Below, one piece after another: positions 37,888 through 51,300 of a DNA stretch of 64,000 nucleotides (the first letter of the stretch is position 1; each line of letters opens with the position of its first letter). The translations under genes were made by a program, and so were the position numbers. The DNA lies in assembly GCA_024734555.1 (NCBI GenBank), contig JANPWX010000030.1:495888-559887 (forward strand), read 5' to 3'. The notes under the pieces were generated by a model, which made no database searches, was not told where the DNA came from, and saw only the letters and a program-made list of their open reading frames with translations. This DNA is from Trochalopteron elliotii. Lineage: Eukaryota > Chordata > Aves > Passeriformes > Leiothrichidae.

Positions 37888-40800
37888 GCCCAATGTTGCT
37901 TTGCCAGCACTTGGGGCACATTTACAGTGAAAGACACTTGCAGTGCCCCATGGTCCAAGGGCTCCCTGTCCTGAGCTAAGGAAGATGCTGCACAGTTTAA
38001 TTTACCTGCCACAGCTGCCAACAAGCCCTTGCCTATAAATGAACCTGAAGTGATACAGATTTTGTCAGCATTCCCCTTGTGCCACCAGTGCAGCCAGCAG
38101 TCTACTCCCTGAACACAGCTGGCCTCCAGTAAAAGTGCTCCAGTCCATGCAAAGCAACACAAACACAATGCTAAAACTAAGTTTCTCATGGAGATAAAGT
38201 CTGCTCTCTAGCAGAGAACCATTGCAACCAAAGCTGAAATTCTCAGACAACTACTGTCCCCGAGGCTGCCATGTCTTGAGCCCACTTGATGCAGCAAGGA
38301 AGGAAAAACATATGCAGGAGAAAACATCAGAGGCCAAACACATCATCGCTTTCCCAAGCCACTCTGTCCATCAGCCTTTGTCCTTCAACCTGTCCCCCTC
38401 AGAAACTTCACTTGCACCAGCCTCCTCACCACTGGTTCAAATAGTCTCCCAAACAAGTGTCCATTTTACCTCCTTGCCAGTTGTTTCTTGAAATAAGCCA
38501 TTCCCTCCATTGTCCCACCACTGTTCCCTGTCACCTGTTACTTCTCCTGAAGATGATCACTCATGTTATCAACACATTTTCTACAGAGACCATAAGCAGG
38601 AGAATTACTGCAACCTGCAGAAGCACTAGAAAGCATAGCTAGGCTAACACAGCACTGTGCTGCATGTTTCTTCCCCTTTGGGGGAAGCTAATGTAAATAA
38701 AATGAACAGATTTCTGGTACTAGGGCCTGGAATATTCCTAGAAAATGTCAACCAGACTGGCTGTTTTTCTTTAAATATACCATGCTAAAGAGAAAGGCAG
38801 TGTTGTTGAGCAGAGCATATAGTTTTATAAACTTGGCAATTCGTTTCTTGTTTTTACTGATTTGAGAAGGACTAGCACATTTTAATGAGGTCTTTGTAAA
38901 TGTGGACCCTGGGTAGTTCTGTGGAAGGATACAGAGTACATGTGTTTCTCTCAGACCAGTTCCAGGAGATGGTGGAAAGGAGCCATACCCCTTGATTCAA
39001 ATGAAGTCACTCCTGTGTCTCTTCCAAAAATTACAACAGCACCATGTACAAAACTCATCAGTAACTGGAGAATCTTGGACTTCATTATTTAAACTTGGAT
39101 TTGATGCAATAGGAATGCTTTTTCAAAAACAACTTGTCACATAAAGGCATTAATATAAACTCAATCATATGTTTTGGGTTTTTTTTTTTTTTACACATAC
39201 CAACACTTTCTTGTAATACTCTTGGACTGTGTAATATTGGTCTTACACTCTGCATGTAAAAATAGTCTGTCCTCTTACCAAATAATGGGCTTGAGGAACT
39301 CCAGGGATTTTAAATCTGGACAGACTGTAATAGAAACACAGGATCTGTTTGTGGGCTCTGAATGGGAAGCAAGTACCTCTCCTAGGGCTGTGGAGGCCAG
39401 CCTCCCCACAGGATAGTCCACTTGGCTGCCTCTCCAGCCAGAATCACTGCAGGCACACTGCCTTCTTTCCATCCCTGTCATCACTTCTGGCCCTTACCTG
39501 GTCTGATATCAGTGTTACCAAGGCAGCAAATGCATACAGTACCTGGACAAACTGCAAAACAATTCTCTTGACCCACACATTCATCCAAACTCTCATGAGT
39601 GTTGTACTAGTCCTGAAAGGAACACAATTTTTTAAAATTCCCAAACGTATCAATTTCCTGCTTTAAAATAGTCTTTGTATATAAGGTGACCTAAGCCAGA
39701 AAACATCTTGGCTGGAGAACTGAAAGAGGTATTTCATTTTGAGACCCTGAAGTAAGCCCCAAAACTCAAGTTTGCTCCAAACAAAAACATCAAGTAGAAC
39801 GGTGTGACTAGCAACAGATAAGGAACTTAAAATTGCACAATTTTACTAATATAAATTAAACTGCTTTAACTGCTACTGAGAAAGAAAATACTATGGGCAC
39901 CTTACCATTCCTATAATTGATGGTAAGTTCTTTAACATTCTAAATTTCTATGAAAGCTATCAATAGACAGATGACTTCATTAAAGGCTTTTGATATTCTA
40001 TGAAACACGTACAAGCACACAGATACCAAAAAAAAAAAAAAAAGAAATCCAGGTGCAAGAATGGAGTGCATTCAGTCAGCATCTTCTCTCTGCAGGAAAT
40101 TACTCCCATCAGACATCTGCCTATATCTATTTATACATATACACAGATAGGGACACTTCCCATTCCTTTTAAATATTGCAGACTATTTAAATCTACCCAA
40201 TAGTTGAAGTCCCAAATACAAAGCAGCTAACGAAAAGGTAATCCAAAAAGAGATGCTGCTCCTGGAACATGTGAAATATTAAATCCCATTTTAAAAGGCA
40301 TTCTTAGTTATACTTCAATTTATAAATCTCCCCCATCTGGAGTGAGGCAGTATGAGAACACTGACACTCATGTGATAGTATTGTAAATCTGAATTTTGAC
40401 ATCTTCCAGGTAAAGGTTCAGTTCACTAGTATTGCTTAAAAAGCTAGCAGTTGAGAGTCTTTGCCTTTTTTTATTGTTTACTTTGTTAGAGCAGTTCAGT
40501 GATTTAGGTTCACTCAGCAGCATTCTCTCTTGTTATTTTCGCTTGGTTTAAAATGCATTGGGCACTCAAAACGGCAAATACTTAGGTTAGAATCCGGGCA
40601 CTTGGACTCTGACCTTTTATATACACCAAAAAAAAATTCTAAAGTTTTCATCCATAAACCAAAATGTGGCCTTTAGCTGCATAATTATAAATGCTGCACA
40701 GTTCTAATAAAAACCTTCAGTTCCTCCCGCTGTAGTCAACTGTCCCCTTCTAAATATAGAATAAAGCCAGGCCTAGACACTCCAGTCACCAGGTAAAGCT

Positions 40801-41002
40801 TTGCACAGCATAAATCTGTCACCACCTTTGCTCAAAGCATCTCTTTAATCAAAATTCATTTACTGTGACAGTGAAAAGCAGCCAATTTAGACAGCACAGG
40901 CAGATAAATTTGAACCCGTTTGTCCTGTTTTCAAAGGAAGGTGATCACAGTGGAAACTCAGAGGAGTCAGCAGAAACTCTAGCAAGTTGTCAGCCTGCCA
41001 AC

Positions 41003-41020
41003 TGACCTTTGTTTGTTTAC
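41003..41020 (+). promoter_or_regulatory. Adjacent nuclear-receptor half-site and forkhead site
   Basis: The word tgacctttg (41003-41011) matches a nuclear-receptor extended half-site on the reverse strand. It is followed at once by tttgtttac, with tgtttac (41014-41020) matching the forkhead consensus. Such pairs occur in liver and endoderm enhancers, but a single instance in 64 kb may be chance. Confidence 0.2.
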
Positions 41021-41869
41021 TTAATCTTCTTCAAAAATGCATGTTCACTGCAATCATTACCAAGCTCCAAAGAAATTTATGTAGCATCAGAAAACCCCAT
41101 GTTTCTGTTTTACTTCTATGTAACAATTACAGTTATTAGATTTATGGGTAGCCAACCAGTACCACAAATAAGATCATGTATTTCCCATAATTATAAGGGG
41201 AAACATTAAGACTAATATTGTTCAATTTTTCCAATGAATATAGTTACCACTGAACTCTAATTTGACTCATCTATGTCAACATGAAGAGATAATAACAAGT
41301 GCACTTGTAAAAGGAGGGCATTTCACTTAGTGATGTCTAAGGCATAAATGCATTTGTAGTAACTACAGAGCAACTCTACAGATTTATGTATTTCTTCCTT
41401 CTTTTTTGCTTCATACATCTATTTTAAAAATTAATAAATCTACCATTTATCTACAACTAAATGAAGACATTTGTTTTAAAAATAACAGGAGATATTCACT
41501 TTTCTAAAGCAACTTACATTTCATGAGTGACACTGAGCTTTAACAAAATAATAAAGCTGTGTTCCATCAATATCAGTTCAAAGTACCTTAAAATATTTAA
41601 GTATTCTTATTAAAGTGCAAAGCTGAAAATTTTAACGGAAGTTAACATATCTTTACAACATCAATAAATGCTTCAGTCCAGGCTACTAGAACAGAGATGT
41701 AGCGTTAGCACAGGTTACTGAAATTCAGCATTCTTGGGGGAAAATGCAATCACACAGCTCCCTGTGGCACATCACATGGGTAATGAGGGAAAAATTAGTC
41801 AAGCAACATTATTACATTTAAGTTTTCATAACAAATGGCTTTCTCTAGGGAAGCCCAAACAAATCACAC

Positions 41870-42350
41870 CGGCTGTCAGGGCAGTGCACGACACAAAAAA
41901 GCTGTGGTCTGACGTCTGGCGGCAGCGCTGCCCACCCGCAGCTCTCCCTGTGCCGGGCAAAGGACACGGCTGCCCCTGCACACACCCGGCCCCAGGAGTT
42001 GATCCGGCTGAAAAATAACCTGTCAAAGTCAAGCAAAAGCAAATCAAACCTTCTGTGGGCAAGTCTCCATCCTCTCCACAGCCGCCTGATTCGCCGTGCG
42101 ATCACAAACACACATACGCCAGTGCAAGGAGGGCACAGCAGGCTCGGGGGCCAAGGTTTTGCTCAAAACAGGCCCCAAACTTCCTTCATTTCCCAATGAA
42201 GCCCATCAAAAGAACAGGACTGAGCAGCTGCAGAGATGTAGCTGCAGCGGCACTCCAGGAGCCGTGCTGGCACTGAGGCCCTCCCCGGCCCAGGCCGCTC
42301 CTGCTGCAAACCTCGCTGCGGTCGGAGCAGAGAGCAGCCAGCCACAGCTG
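41870..42350. promoter_or_regulatory. CpG-enriched patch, unassigned
   Basis: CpG density rises moderately (for example gacgtctggcggcagcgct, cagccgcctgattcgccgtg) compared with flanks. The overlapping ORFs on both strands (73-142 codons) show no recognised domain. It may be a weak promoter, an enhancer or an eroded CpG island. No exon with matching splice sites is clear. Confidence 0.3.
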
Positions 42351-45300
42351 AGAGATGAAGCAGAAGGAAGCCCCGAGGCCCCACTTTCGTGCAGCTTAAG
42401 CCGATCTAATTGCTGTCTGCCGGCATCCCAGCCCTCCACTCCTGAGCCCATTACCCAACAGAAAATAACCTCTTTTTTTCCCTGTTGTGTCATCCCATGG
42501 GTTTTGTTTCTGTCTGCTTACTGAAATGGCTCAGGAAAGAATGGGGAGTGGGACCAGGGTATGGAGGAGACACCATTCAGTTCTCAGATCGGTTTTCTTA
42601 GGCTGCTGCTGACATTAATTCATTTTGCAGCAATTCCTACTGTCCTCTTTTAGATATAACTCAGCATTGCCACAAACCTTTGCATCACCCATACTTCTAA
42701 TTTAACTTTGCCTTTGTTCACAGGCTGCACATTAAAGTGCTGTTGCAAATACTTCTCATGTCTTTCAGGACTGTAGAATATAACAGGTCTCACCGCAGCA
42801 CTGCTCCACAATCTGCCACAGCAAGTCATCAAAGAGATTCAAGGGCTGGCTGATGATTCCTATGGGTCTCATAACTTACATACTAAATCCCAGCTCTGTA
42901 AAGCAAAAATCAATCAGGACTTCCTCCAAACTGCCCTCTTCAAAGCCACAGAGAAAGGCTGTGGTGAGACATGGGGTGGAGCGGTGTCTCACCACAGGTT
43001 GAGGGAAGTCCTGACTGAACCCACACATTTGCAGGCTCTCTCAAACTCCCACGACTGGCACTGAAACCTCAGTGGAGCTCCCAGGCCGGGCGCTGAGCAA
43101 GGGGCAGGTTACACACCCACTTCTGAGGCTCAGATTCTCAACAGTGTCCCCCTGGTGGGATAACCACGGCTGTGCCTCAGCATCTTTGTTGGTATTCTTC
43201 ATCAGGAGAGATCTGATGGAACACAGCCGGCACAACCTGTCATCATTTGTGTGTGACAGCATGGCATTTTCCACAAAGAAACACAGCATGCACTACTATG
43301 TGAACATGCTATGAAGGCAGGGCCACGATTCTTTAATTTCCTGCAGTTGGTGGGAAAAAAATGAAAGAAAAACACCATTACGATCATCAAGGAGGAGACG
43401 CCCTTGTCTGAAATCACCATACAGCTACAGATACCTTAAAAGAATTAATTGGTACCTGCATAAATATGCCTTTGTTTAATAAATGAGATTTCTTTCTGCT
43501 GCGTTTCCAGTTGTGAATTAGTATGTAGGGAGGTGACAACTTTATTATTTACAAGGGACTCAATAGTCTACCTATACACTCACATCATGCTTCAACCCAG
43601 ACAACTGACAGTCCATTAGAGATTATTAATACACGAAGACCCACAACCACCTTATGATTTGTGATATTATTTTCTCCACTTTACAAACAGAGAAAACTAC
43701 ACAACAGCAGTTATCTCAGACAAATAGGTTATTAAAAAGCTCTGTGAGGAAACCCACAATGGAAGGCAGCACATTTCCATGGGGCCAGAATTTTTCTCTG
43801 GTCTCTGACTCCATGCCTGTGCTTTAATTCACAATTACTACCAAACTTCAGTGAAGCAAAGCTCAAATAATTAAAGAGACATAGCCTGCTTCCACTGAAG
43901 CCTGTGGCAAAACTCTCATTATTTTTAACAGAAGAAAGACTAGACAAAGCATTTATAAAACAGTTGTGATCACTGGAAGGCACCACTGAATTCCCAATAT
44001 TTTTAGCTACAAGACTATATCTATCTAAGAGCAATATTTCTTTTAAAATCTTCAAACTCTGATCTCAAAACCTACCAGTTTTTTAAAAGGTCTTGTTCTT
44101 CAGAAGAACATTATTGAAAAAGCACTGAATGGTTATTACTTAAATTGAATTTTTTTGTATGAATAATTTAAATGTGTTGCTAAAGCGCATACCAAAGGCC
44201 ACTCCAGCAAGGGATGGAGTCCCTCTGAGGATTCTCACTTCTTTCATATTTGCTTTTGCCCCTGGTTATAACAGCTTTTCCTTCATTTTCCAATTAAAAT
44301 AGTATTGTAATGAGATTTGGAAGATTCATCCAGTCAACAAGCTTATTGCTGTATTCACTGAAAAAAATAATGAAATACCTCAAAATGGAGGAAGGAAAGC
44401 TTTTCAAAGTCTTTTAGATCAAGTTCTTAATATGAAATTGCTTGGATTATAAACCGTGGCAGACATACAGAGATTTTTGCACTTGGCTGACCTGGGGTTT
44501 TTTGAATAATGAATTTTTTTCTACATAGATCATGTCCCACTGAAACAAACACATCCTAAAGATCAGGAAAAATGGGTTCCACAACACTTCCTTGCTCAAT
44601 TTTAAAACAAAAGTTATATTCTGCGTATGACATACGCCTAACACAAAGGCATACACAAGTTCTCACCAAGCCTTTTGGGCAGAAAATGAGCAAATATGCA
44701 TGACTTCATTATGCTTTAACTGTGACCAAATCACTGCAACCTTCACATACAGAACTATGCCAACAGCATCAAAAGGACTTGCCTTTATTAAGTGTGAGCA
44801 AGAGCTACACTGACCAACGTGAGTATAGCAGCTCTCCCAGGAAAGGTCACAGGCAAATGAACTGCTGTGAGCCACACCAGGCAGTGGTGAAGGATTCAGC
44901 ACAGCAGCTGAATGACTCTCCCTGCAAGGAAAGTGATAAACAGGAGGGTCTGCTCCACTCTGATCTGGTTATATATCTCTCAGGATTTCAAAGAGAAGGA
45001 TTCATTAAACACCTCTAGAAGCCAGAAAAGCATAGTTAACAGCAGCAAGTTTAACAAAGGAGAAAAATGCCATGATTATTATATCAGAGGGTTCTCCAGG
45101 AAACAAAGGATGCAACAACATCATGAAACCATACATGCCTGTATGTCAAATAAATCTCAAACAATGAAATTTTTGCATGAGCTCTCCTTGATTTTACAGC
45201 ACAATGTAAACATTTGTCATGTGGACAATAACTGCCATGTCAGCATAGTTTTTCAGACATACTCATCCTGATTTAAGAAAATGGAAGAAGCGAAAGCCTA

Positions 45301-48300
45301 GAGTGATGATGCTTCAAGGAAATTCCAACATTTCAAGTGTTCATACTTTTCACTAAAAACATGTAAGGCCACGGGAAGGCAAAGTATGCAACTTGAACAA
45401 ACATTGCTTCTGACCTACCCACAATCACAAAACAGAATTACAGAAGACTTCAAGCACAAAAGTAGCTTAGATTGGTCTCAAACAAGGACATCTGTGAATA
45501 CTCAAAGCTCTTACTATTTTAAAAGGCATGAAAATATTTTTGCAAGTCAGCTTTAAAGTAAAAAGAATCTTCATTCTTTGCTAGGCTTAGTCTGCACCTC
45601 CTGTGAGCTTATCAGTATAAGGAAGTTTAAGTTTTCCACAGTCCTTGGAAAAGTCCTGTTTTAAGTTGGGCAATGAATCCTGTCATTCCAGGATTCATTA
45701 CAACGAAGTCCTTCACATCTTCACAACATTACAATCCTGACTAAAGATAAATCAGTGAAAAAAATTATTCACTTAAAGCAAAGAATATGCATGCTTCTCT
45801 ACAGCACCAGACCTTGTGCATGGTTAGACAATTTTTAAACCAGCTTCATTTTCGGATGAAGAGCAACAGTATTCTCAACAGCAAGGACAACTTGTTCTTT
45901 TACAAGCATAAAAGCAAGTCCTTTCTTCTCTTTGGTCAACTGAATGCAAAAAAATATAATCCCCTATTTAAATTTACTTGCAGTAAGGAGGGGACTAGAA
46001 ATCTGTTTTACATAGAAATAAAATTATTTCCCCAACTAGTACCTGCATCCAGAAATGGCCTTACTTGATTCCCTTTGACTACCCATTCTCTCTTCGGATT
46101 AACTCACAAGAGATTTGCAAACTCAAACCACATTTACAAAAAACACTACCTGCTGTCTCCTTGGAGGAACATCTCCTAAGTAGCTCAATTTTCCATAAAG
46201 GAATCTGAACTTTCTCCATTCTTCACAACACAGGGGCTTCTGTATCACAAGAAAGGATTTCATCATGCTGGTGAACACAGTGCAATTTCAGCTGTTTAAG
46301 CCATCTGTACAACTGAATTTCTTTGTACAAACTAATCCAATTCAATCTCATTTGTGTCTTTTCAGTCATCTAAATATTTTCATCCTTGCAGATAACTGTA
46401 CATCCATGCCAGCTACTAAATGTCAGTCACTCACACACTTTCCCTGCTCTCCTGGCCCCTCTCTAAATCTCAGACACCAGCTAGTTTCACATTACTCCAC
46501 GATGTGCCAGGTAACCATTAGTCTCATTTCACAGCTGAAGACACAGATTTGAAAAAAATGTACTCAACTTGATTAAACTGAGGGAAAAAAGAAAAAAAAA
46601 AAAAGACTTGTGAGTTAACACTTGTGCTCAACAGAAACAGAGTAAAGGATAAGAACTATTTAACACACTTTTAGAACTGGACTACTGAAACTTGAAATTA
46701 ATACAATACTATCATTATGTTCAGCAAAGTAATGTTTTGAAAGCACTCATTAAGCCTAACTTTGATCACAAAAAGGCCATATGCTACTACAGCAGATTTT
46801 TAAAATATAAAAGGGGATGCATAGGACTTACATTAATAAACATTCAAAAGGAGCCCACACATAAAAATAAAGTGGGGGGAAGCCTATAATTCTTCACACA
46901 ATCTTTCATACAATATTAAATTGTACTATTAATCTGTGCTACCACAAAAAAAAAAAAGTTGGAAACCTACTTACCAAAAGGGTAATCCTTTGCTTTATAT
47001 ACCCAGAAAGAGATAGGGTGATTAAAGTACATTTAATATTTGATATGCAAAAGAATTAAAGAAGAGAAAAATAAACTGGTACCAGATCTAATTTCACACT
47101 CAGGGGATTACAATGTAGAGAATACACACAAGCATTCTTCACTGACAAGAGCACTGTGAAATGCTCAGTAGATTGCTAGCACTCTTAGGATTTAAAAGAT
47201 TTAATGTTCTGCTTCGTTACTTCACAGCATGCAAAAGTTTGGAGGCCAGTGGAAGACCAAGCAGCTTAGCAAGGAAAAATGACAGAAGAAAAGCGCCTCA
47301 TCAAACTTACAGGATCTTGATGGACCTTTTTTGACAGCATTTTACTGTGCTTACATTGTGAAAATTAAAAAACAGGGTCCTTCTGTTCCCTTAGGGTAAT
47401 CAAGGCCATGTAGTGGGTGCCATTCTGACTGCCCCAAAAGTACCCTGTACATGTACTGACATCCTAATTTTACTTACCCAAATAAAAAGAAACTTAAGTC
47501 CTTTTCTGCTATAAGGAATAACACCTGCCTCTCTTAAAAAACATATATACTTGCATGAGGGAAAAAAAAAAAAGAGAGAGAAACAAATTCATCAGACTCA
47601 TATCTGGAGTAGCTGAATTAGATTGCTTGTCCTGGATCTCCAGGAGTGCACACTTGGCAAATGCATGCTTTCCCATGGTCAGCACTGGGGTGGACCATTG
47701 CTCCTCAATGTAAGAATCATAATTAGGGCAAAGCATCTTTGTGAGCTGCAGTAATTTCCCCCTTTTCTCCCCCGTGCAGCCAAGCAGGAGCAACCCTGCA
47801 GGGTAGGTGACAGCACTACAATAGCTAATCCCAACAAGAGAAACTCTGAGCAAGGAAATGTGCTCTGAAAATGCAATATGTATTCTAAGAGGATGAGAGT
47901 CCTGAGAAAACAGAAGGCCTCAGTAATCAGGCCCTGGGATGAGAAGGTGGCTCTCTTCCCTAAGAAGTCCTTTCAAATCTTGGGTATTTAGTTTAGCTCA
48001 AAGAAAACGAGCTCTTTTGTTAAACAAACACCTAATCACCTAGAAATTTTAGAGGCACACATACAACTTCAAGAAAAAATAACTTCAAACAACTGAATTT
48101 GGCGTTTAAGGTGCCCTCTAAATTATCTGCATAACACAAAGCGTTTTGCAGTTGTTTTTACACCTTTTACGAAGAAACATTTTGGGGAAAAGGTTTTGTT
48201 CCTCTTGTTCTGTTTAGAAAGAGCTTGAGGGGAAAGTCAAAATCCACACAAAATACACCTCCCCTGCCCATCCCTTCTTGTGGTGCCTCCTGGGGCCTGT

Positions 48301-51300
48301 CAAAAGCCTCCCCCAGTGCTGAAGAGCACTGATGGGTCTGATACACCACAAGCACGGCCTGAATGCCTCAGGGGGAGCCCCTAGCCTCCTTATGCTTTAT
48401 TCCCCCTTCTTGGTTACCGTTTCACCAAGGCCTGCCCTCACATACTTCCTATTTTCATCCCTGAAGAAACCCACCCGGGCCGGGAAGAGCCCATCCCAGG
48501 AGGAGGTGGCGGCTCCTCAGGGACCGCACAGGGGAAGCAGTTTCTGTCTTGTGCCTCTTCACAAGTTGCAACCTGTTAGCAGAGAGCTTGTCACCGATCT
48601 CCCCTGGTCCTGAGCAGTCCCAACTACATGATGAATGGACATTAAATCAACCACATTCACTTTGTTGAAAGCATACACAAGGAGCAAAAGCATCTGAAGC
48701 TCTGCACAGGAATGCCTGAGCCGGCAGTAAGTCGGCTGTGTGATGTGCTCTGACACCACGGCCTCACCGCTCAGAGTGAGAGCAGCACTCGGCCTGAACA
48801 ATTGACATTCCTCACCACTTCATCCCTCCCCTCCCTTTCCCTGCTAGCTGTACCCAGCAAGGATGTGACACTGATGAAAAAGGAAAATCCTTTTCCTTCT
48901 TTCCTTTTCCATGCCAGCTTACACTTCAGCTCAGGAGAGCTGCACAGCTTACAGAGCTGCAATGGCACAGCCAACCCACGGTGTGAGGCCACATGGCCAT
49001 GAGAGAAAAGGATGTCTCAGATGAAGGGACAGCAGGTGGCAAGGGAAGGACAGCCAACACATTTGAAATCATCACAGTTACATGATTTTTTGGCAATATA
49101 TGCAGCTTCACATGTGCTCTCCCATCACGACTCTCCCATGGCTCTACATAGCACAGAGAGTTCAAGGGTCGTGCGTTGACAACTGGAATTTCTGTAGCTG
49201 ACTTGCTAATTTAAAATTGTGCAGGCTGCATTTCTACCAACAGGAGCATGTTCTCTGTGAGTTCATCCATTCCCAAGTCTCACTGAGCACCATCACCCAC
49301 CTCCTAACCCCGTCATATTATTCCAAAAGTATTCAGACTCCGTAGCTTTGCCAGGTAGGGAAGCAAAAGGAAGACAGAACTGAAGAAGAAACAAACCAGG
49401 ATTCCCTAAGCAGTTCTAGCTAATGCAAAGTTTGAAATATCTAGCTCTATTTTATTTTATATCCCATATGAAAATGTTTGTTACAGCAAGTACCACACAG
49501 CATGTAAGCAATAATTGCTTTAGAAGGAACAGTAGTATGCAAGATGAGTATTAGTGCTGAGGCCAAGAGAGTCCAGGAAGAGCTCATTTACAAAAGAAAG
49601 CCATTTGAATTAGAAAGTGTATATTAGTAAGTAAGGGTCACATCAGCATATGTATTTTCATCAAATATAAGGCAGCTCTAAATGTAGTATGAAATAGTTG
49701 CTATTTACAGGACATTATTAGAGCCATACAATATAGTGTTTCATTTTGAAAGCTTACTGGACTTAAACTAGACTGGATGGACAAAACAGAAGGCTACTTA
49801 CTATTTAAGCAGCACTAACCTCAGAAGGATATTAAGTTTATAGCCTGGTGCTGCTTACTCATAACAAAGTCTAATTACGGCCTAGACAAGCACACCCACT
49901 GGCTTCAGCAAGACTCGGCAAAGAAAAAGGCAGGATCCAGTGTGTGTCAGGTTTGGCAGCTCCCTGATGAAGTGCTCTAGAGGAAACAAACCATTCGGCC
50001 AGTTAATAGAGGAAACTATTTAACACGGAAGCTGGGGAGAAGTGATGCAACTCGCTCACCACCAGAGCAGTCGCTGCCAGGGCCAGAAGCAGGGCCCGGG
50101 AGCTCCACAGCTTCCGCCTGTGTGCACAAGACCATCAGATCTCCTCATGGAAAATTATCACCTCCAGCAGATCCTTCATTTCATAGTTTGTTTGCAGCTT
50201 CGAAAGGAAGTTAGTGAATCACTTGTTTTTATTACACTGGTAATTGTATAGGGACTTCAATTATATATATGTCCCATCTTCTATTCTATTAGAGGAACGT
50301 ACTTTTCTGCAGCTATAATAAAATGCAGAAAGACAATAAAGGAAAATAACTGGGGAAGAAACTGAGGACTAAATGACTGTTGTTTTTGAGCTCCACCTCC
50401 CATCATGAGACAAACATCAAGTAGTAAATCCGTTCTGCATATCAGCTTGGCATACCACAACACACAAAATACACACCCATCCAACTGGTATCTCTCCCTC
50501 AAAACACTGAATATTCAATGCCAGCAGTATCAACCTAGACAGCAATTTCACTCCAAGAGCTATCTCTTGGTTTTGTGTTGGGCTCTCTGTTTTGCTCTTC
50601 AAACTATACTCCACATTGCCTATAGACTACTCCTGATCATAGTCCCTGCTCAAAGAATCTTAGTTCAATCAGACCAGACAAAGTGGCCTCCAACAAAGTG
50701 GCTGTGAGGTGCCTCTGTTACAGGGTGTCACAGCTGGGACCACTGATCACGGCAGAACTGTCCTATGGAGAGCATCCTGAAAAGCAAGGCCATGATAATG
50801 CAGGGACTGCAAGACAGTGACACATCGTGGGGAAACTGTGTCAAACTGCCTAAATGTGGATTCTTTGCTGCATCGCTTTTATGTTCTCTACTTGTATTTA
50901 TAAAAACCAGACTTTCTTAAACTGTGCAGACTCAAGTGTGGAGATGAACCTGACTGTACTTAAGGGCTGGCAATGTATAAGGAAAAAATCTTTGTTCTGT
51001 TCATAACAAGCTATGCATAATTTGTTGCAACTGTAGAACAACGGCCTAGATAAAGTGAATACCCACAGCAGTTGTGTTCCTGACATATCACAGCACTTGT
51101 AGTCTCAAAACATCTAAGGGGCCAACTACCTGTGTTTCTGAAAAATAACAAAAAAAAAACTGTGGAAGGAGGAAGGGATGGAGGTGAGAGTAGAGCATGG
51201 CACATTGCTCCACTGAAAAAATTACAGCTTATATCTCTCCATTAAAACATTCAAACCAACTACATCAACAACACCCACTTTATCTATCACAAACACACAC

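Larger units (their letters stand above)
36610..41870. other. AT-rich stretch without a supported gene
   Basis: It contains a T13 run at 37298-37310, a T14 run at 39179-39192, an A16 run at 40028-40043 and a small internal duplication at 37852-37887. No ORF shows recognisable domains or a credible exon structure. Confidence 0.5.
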
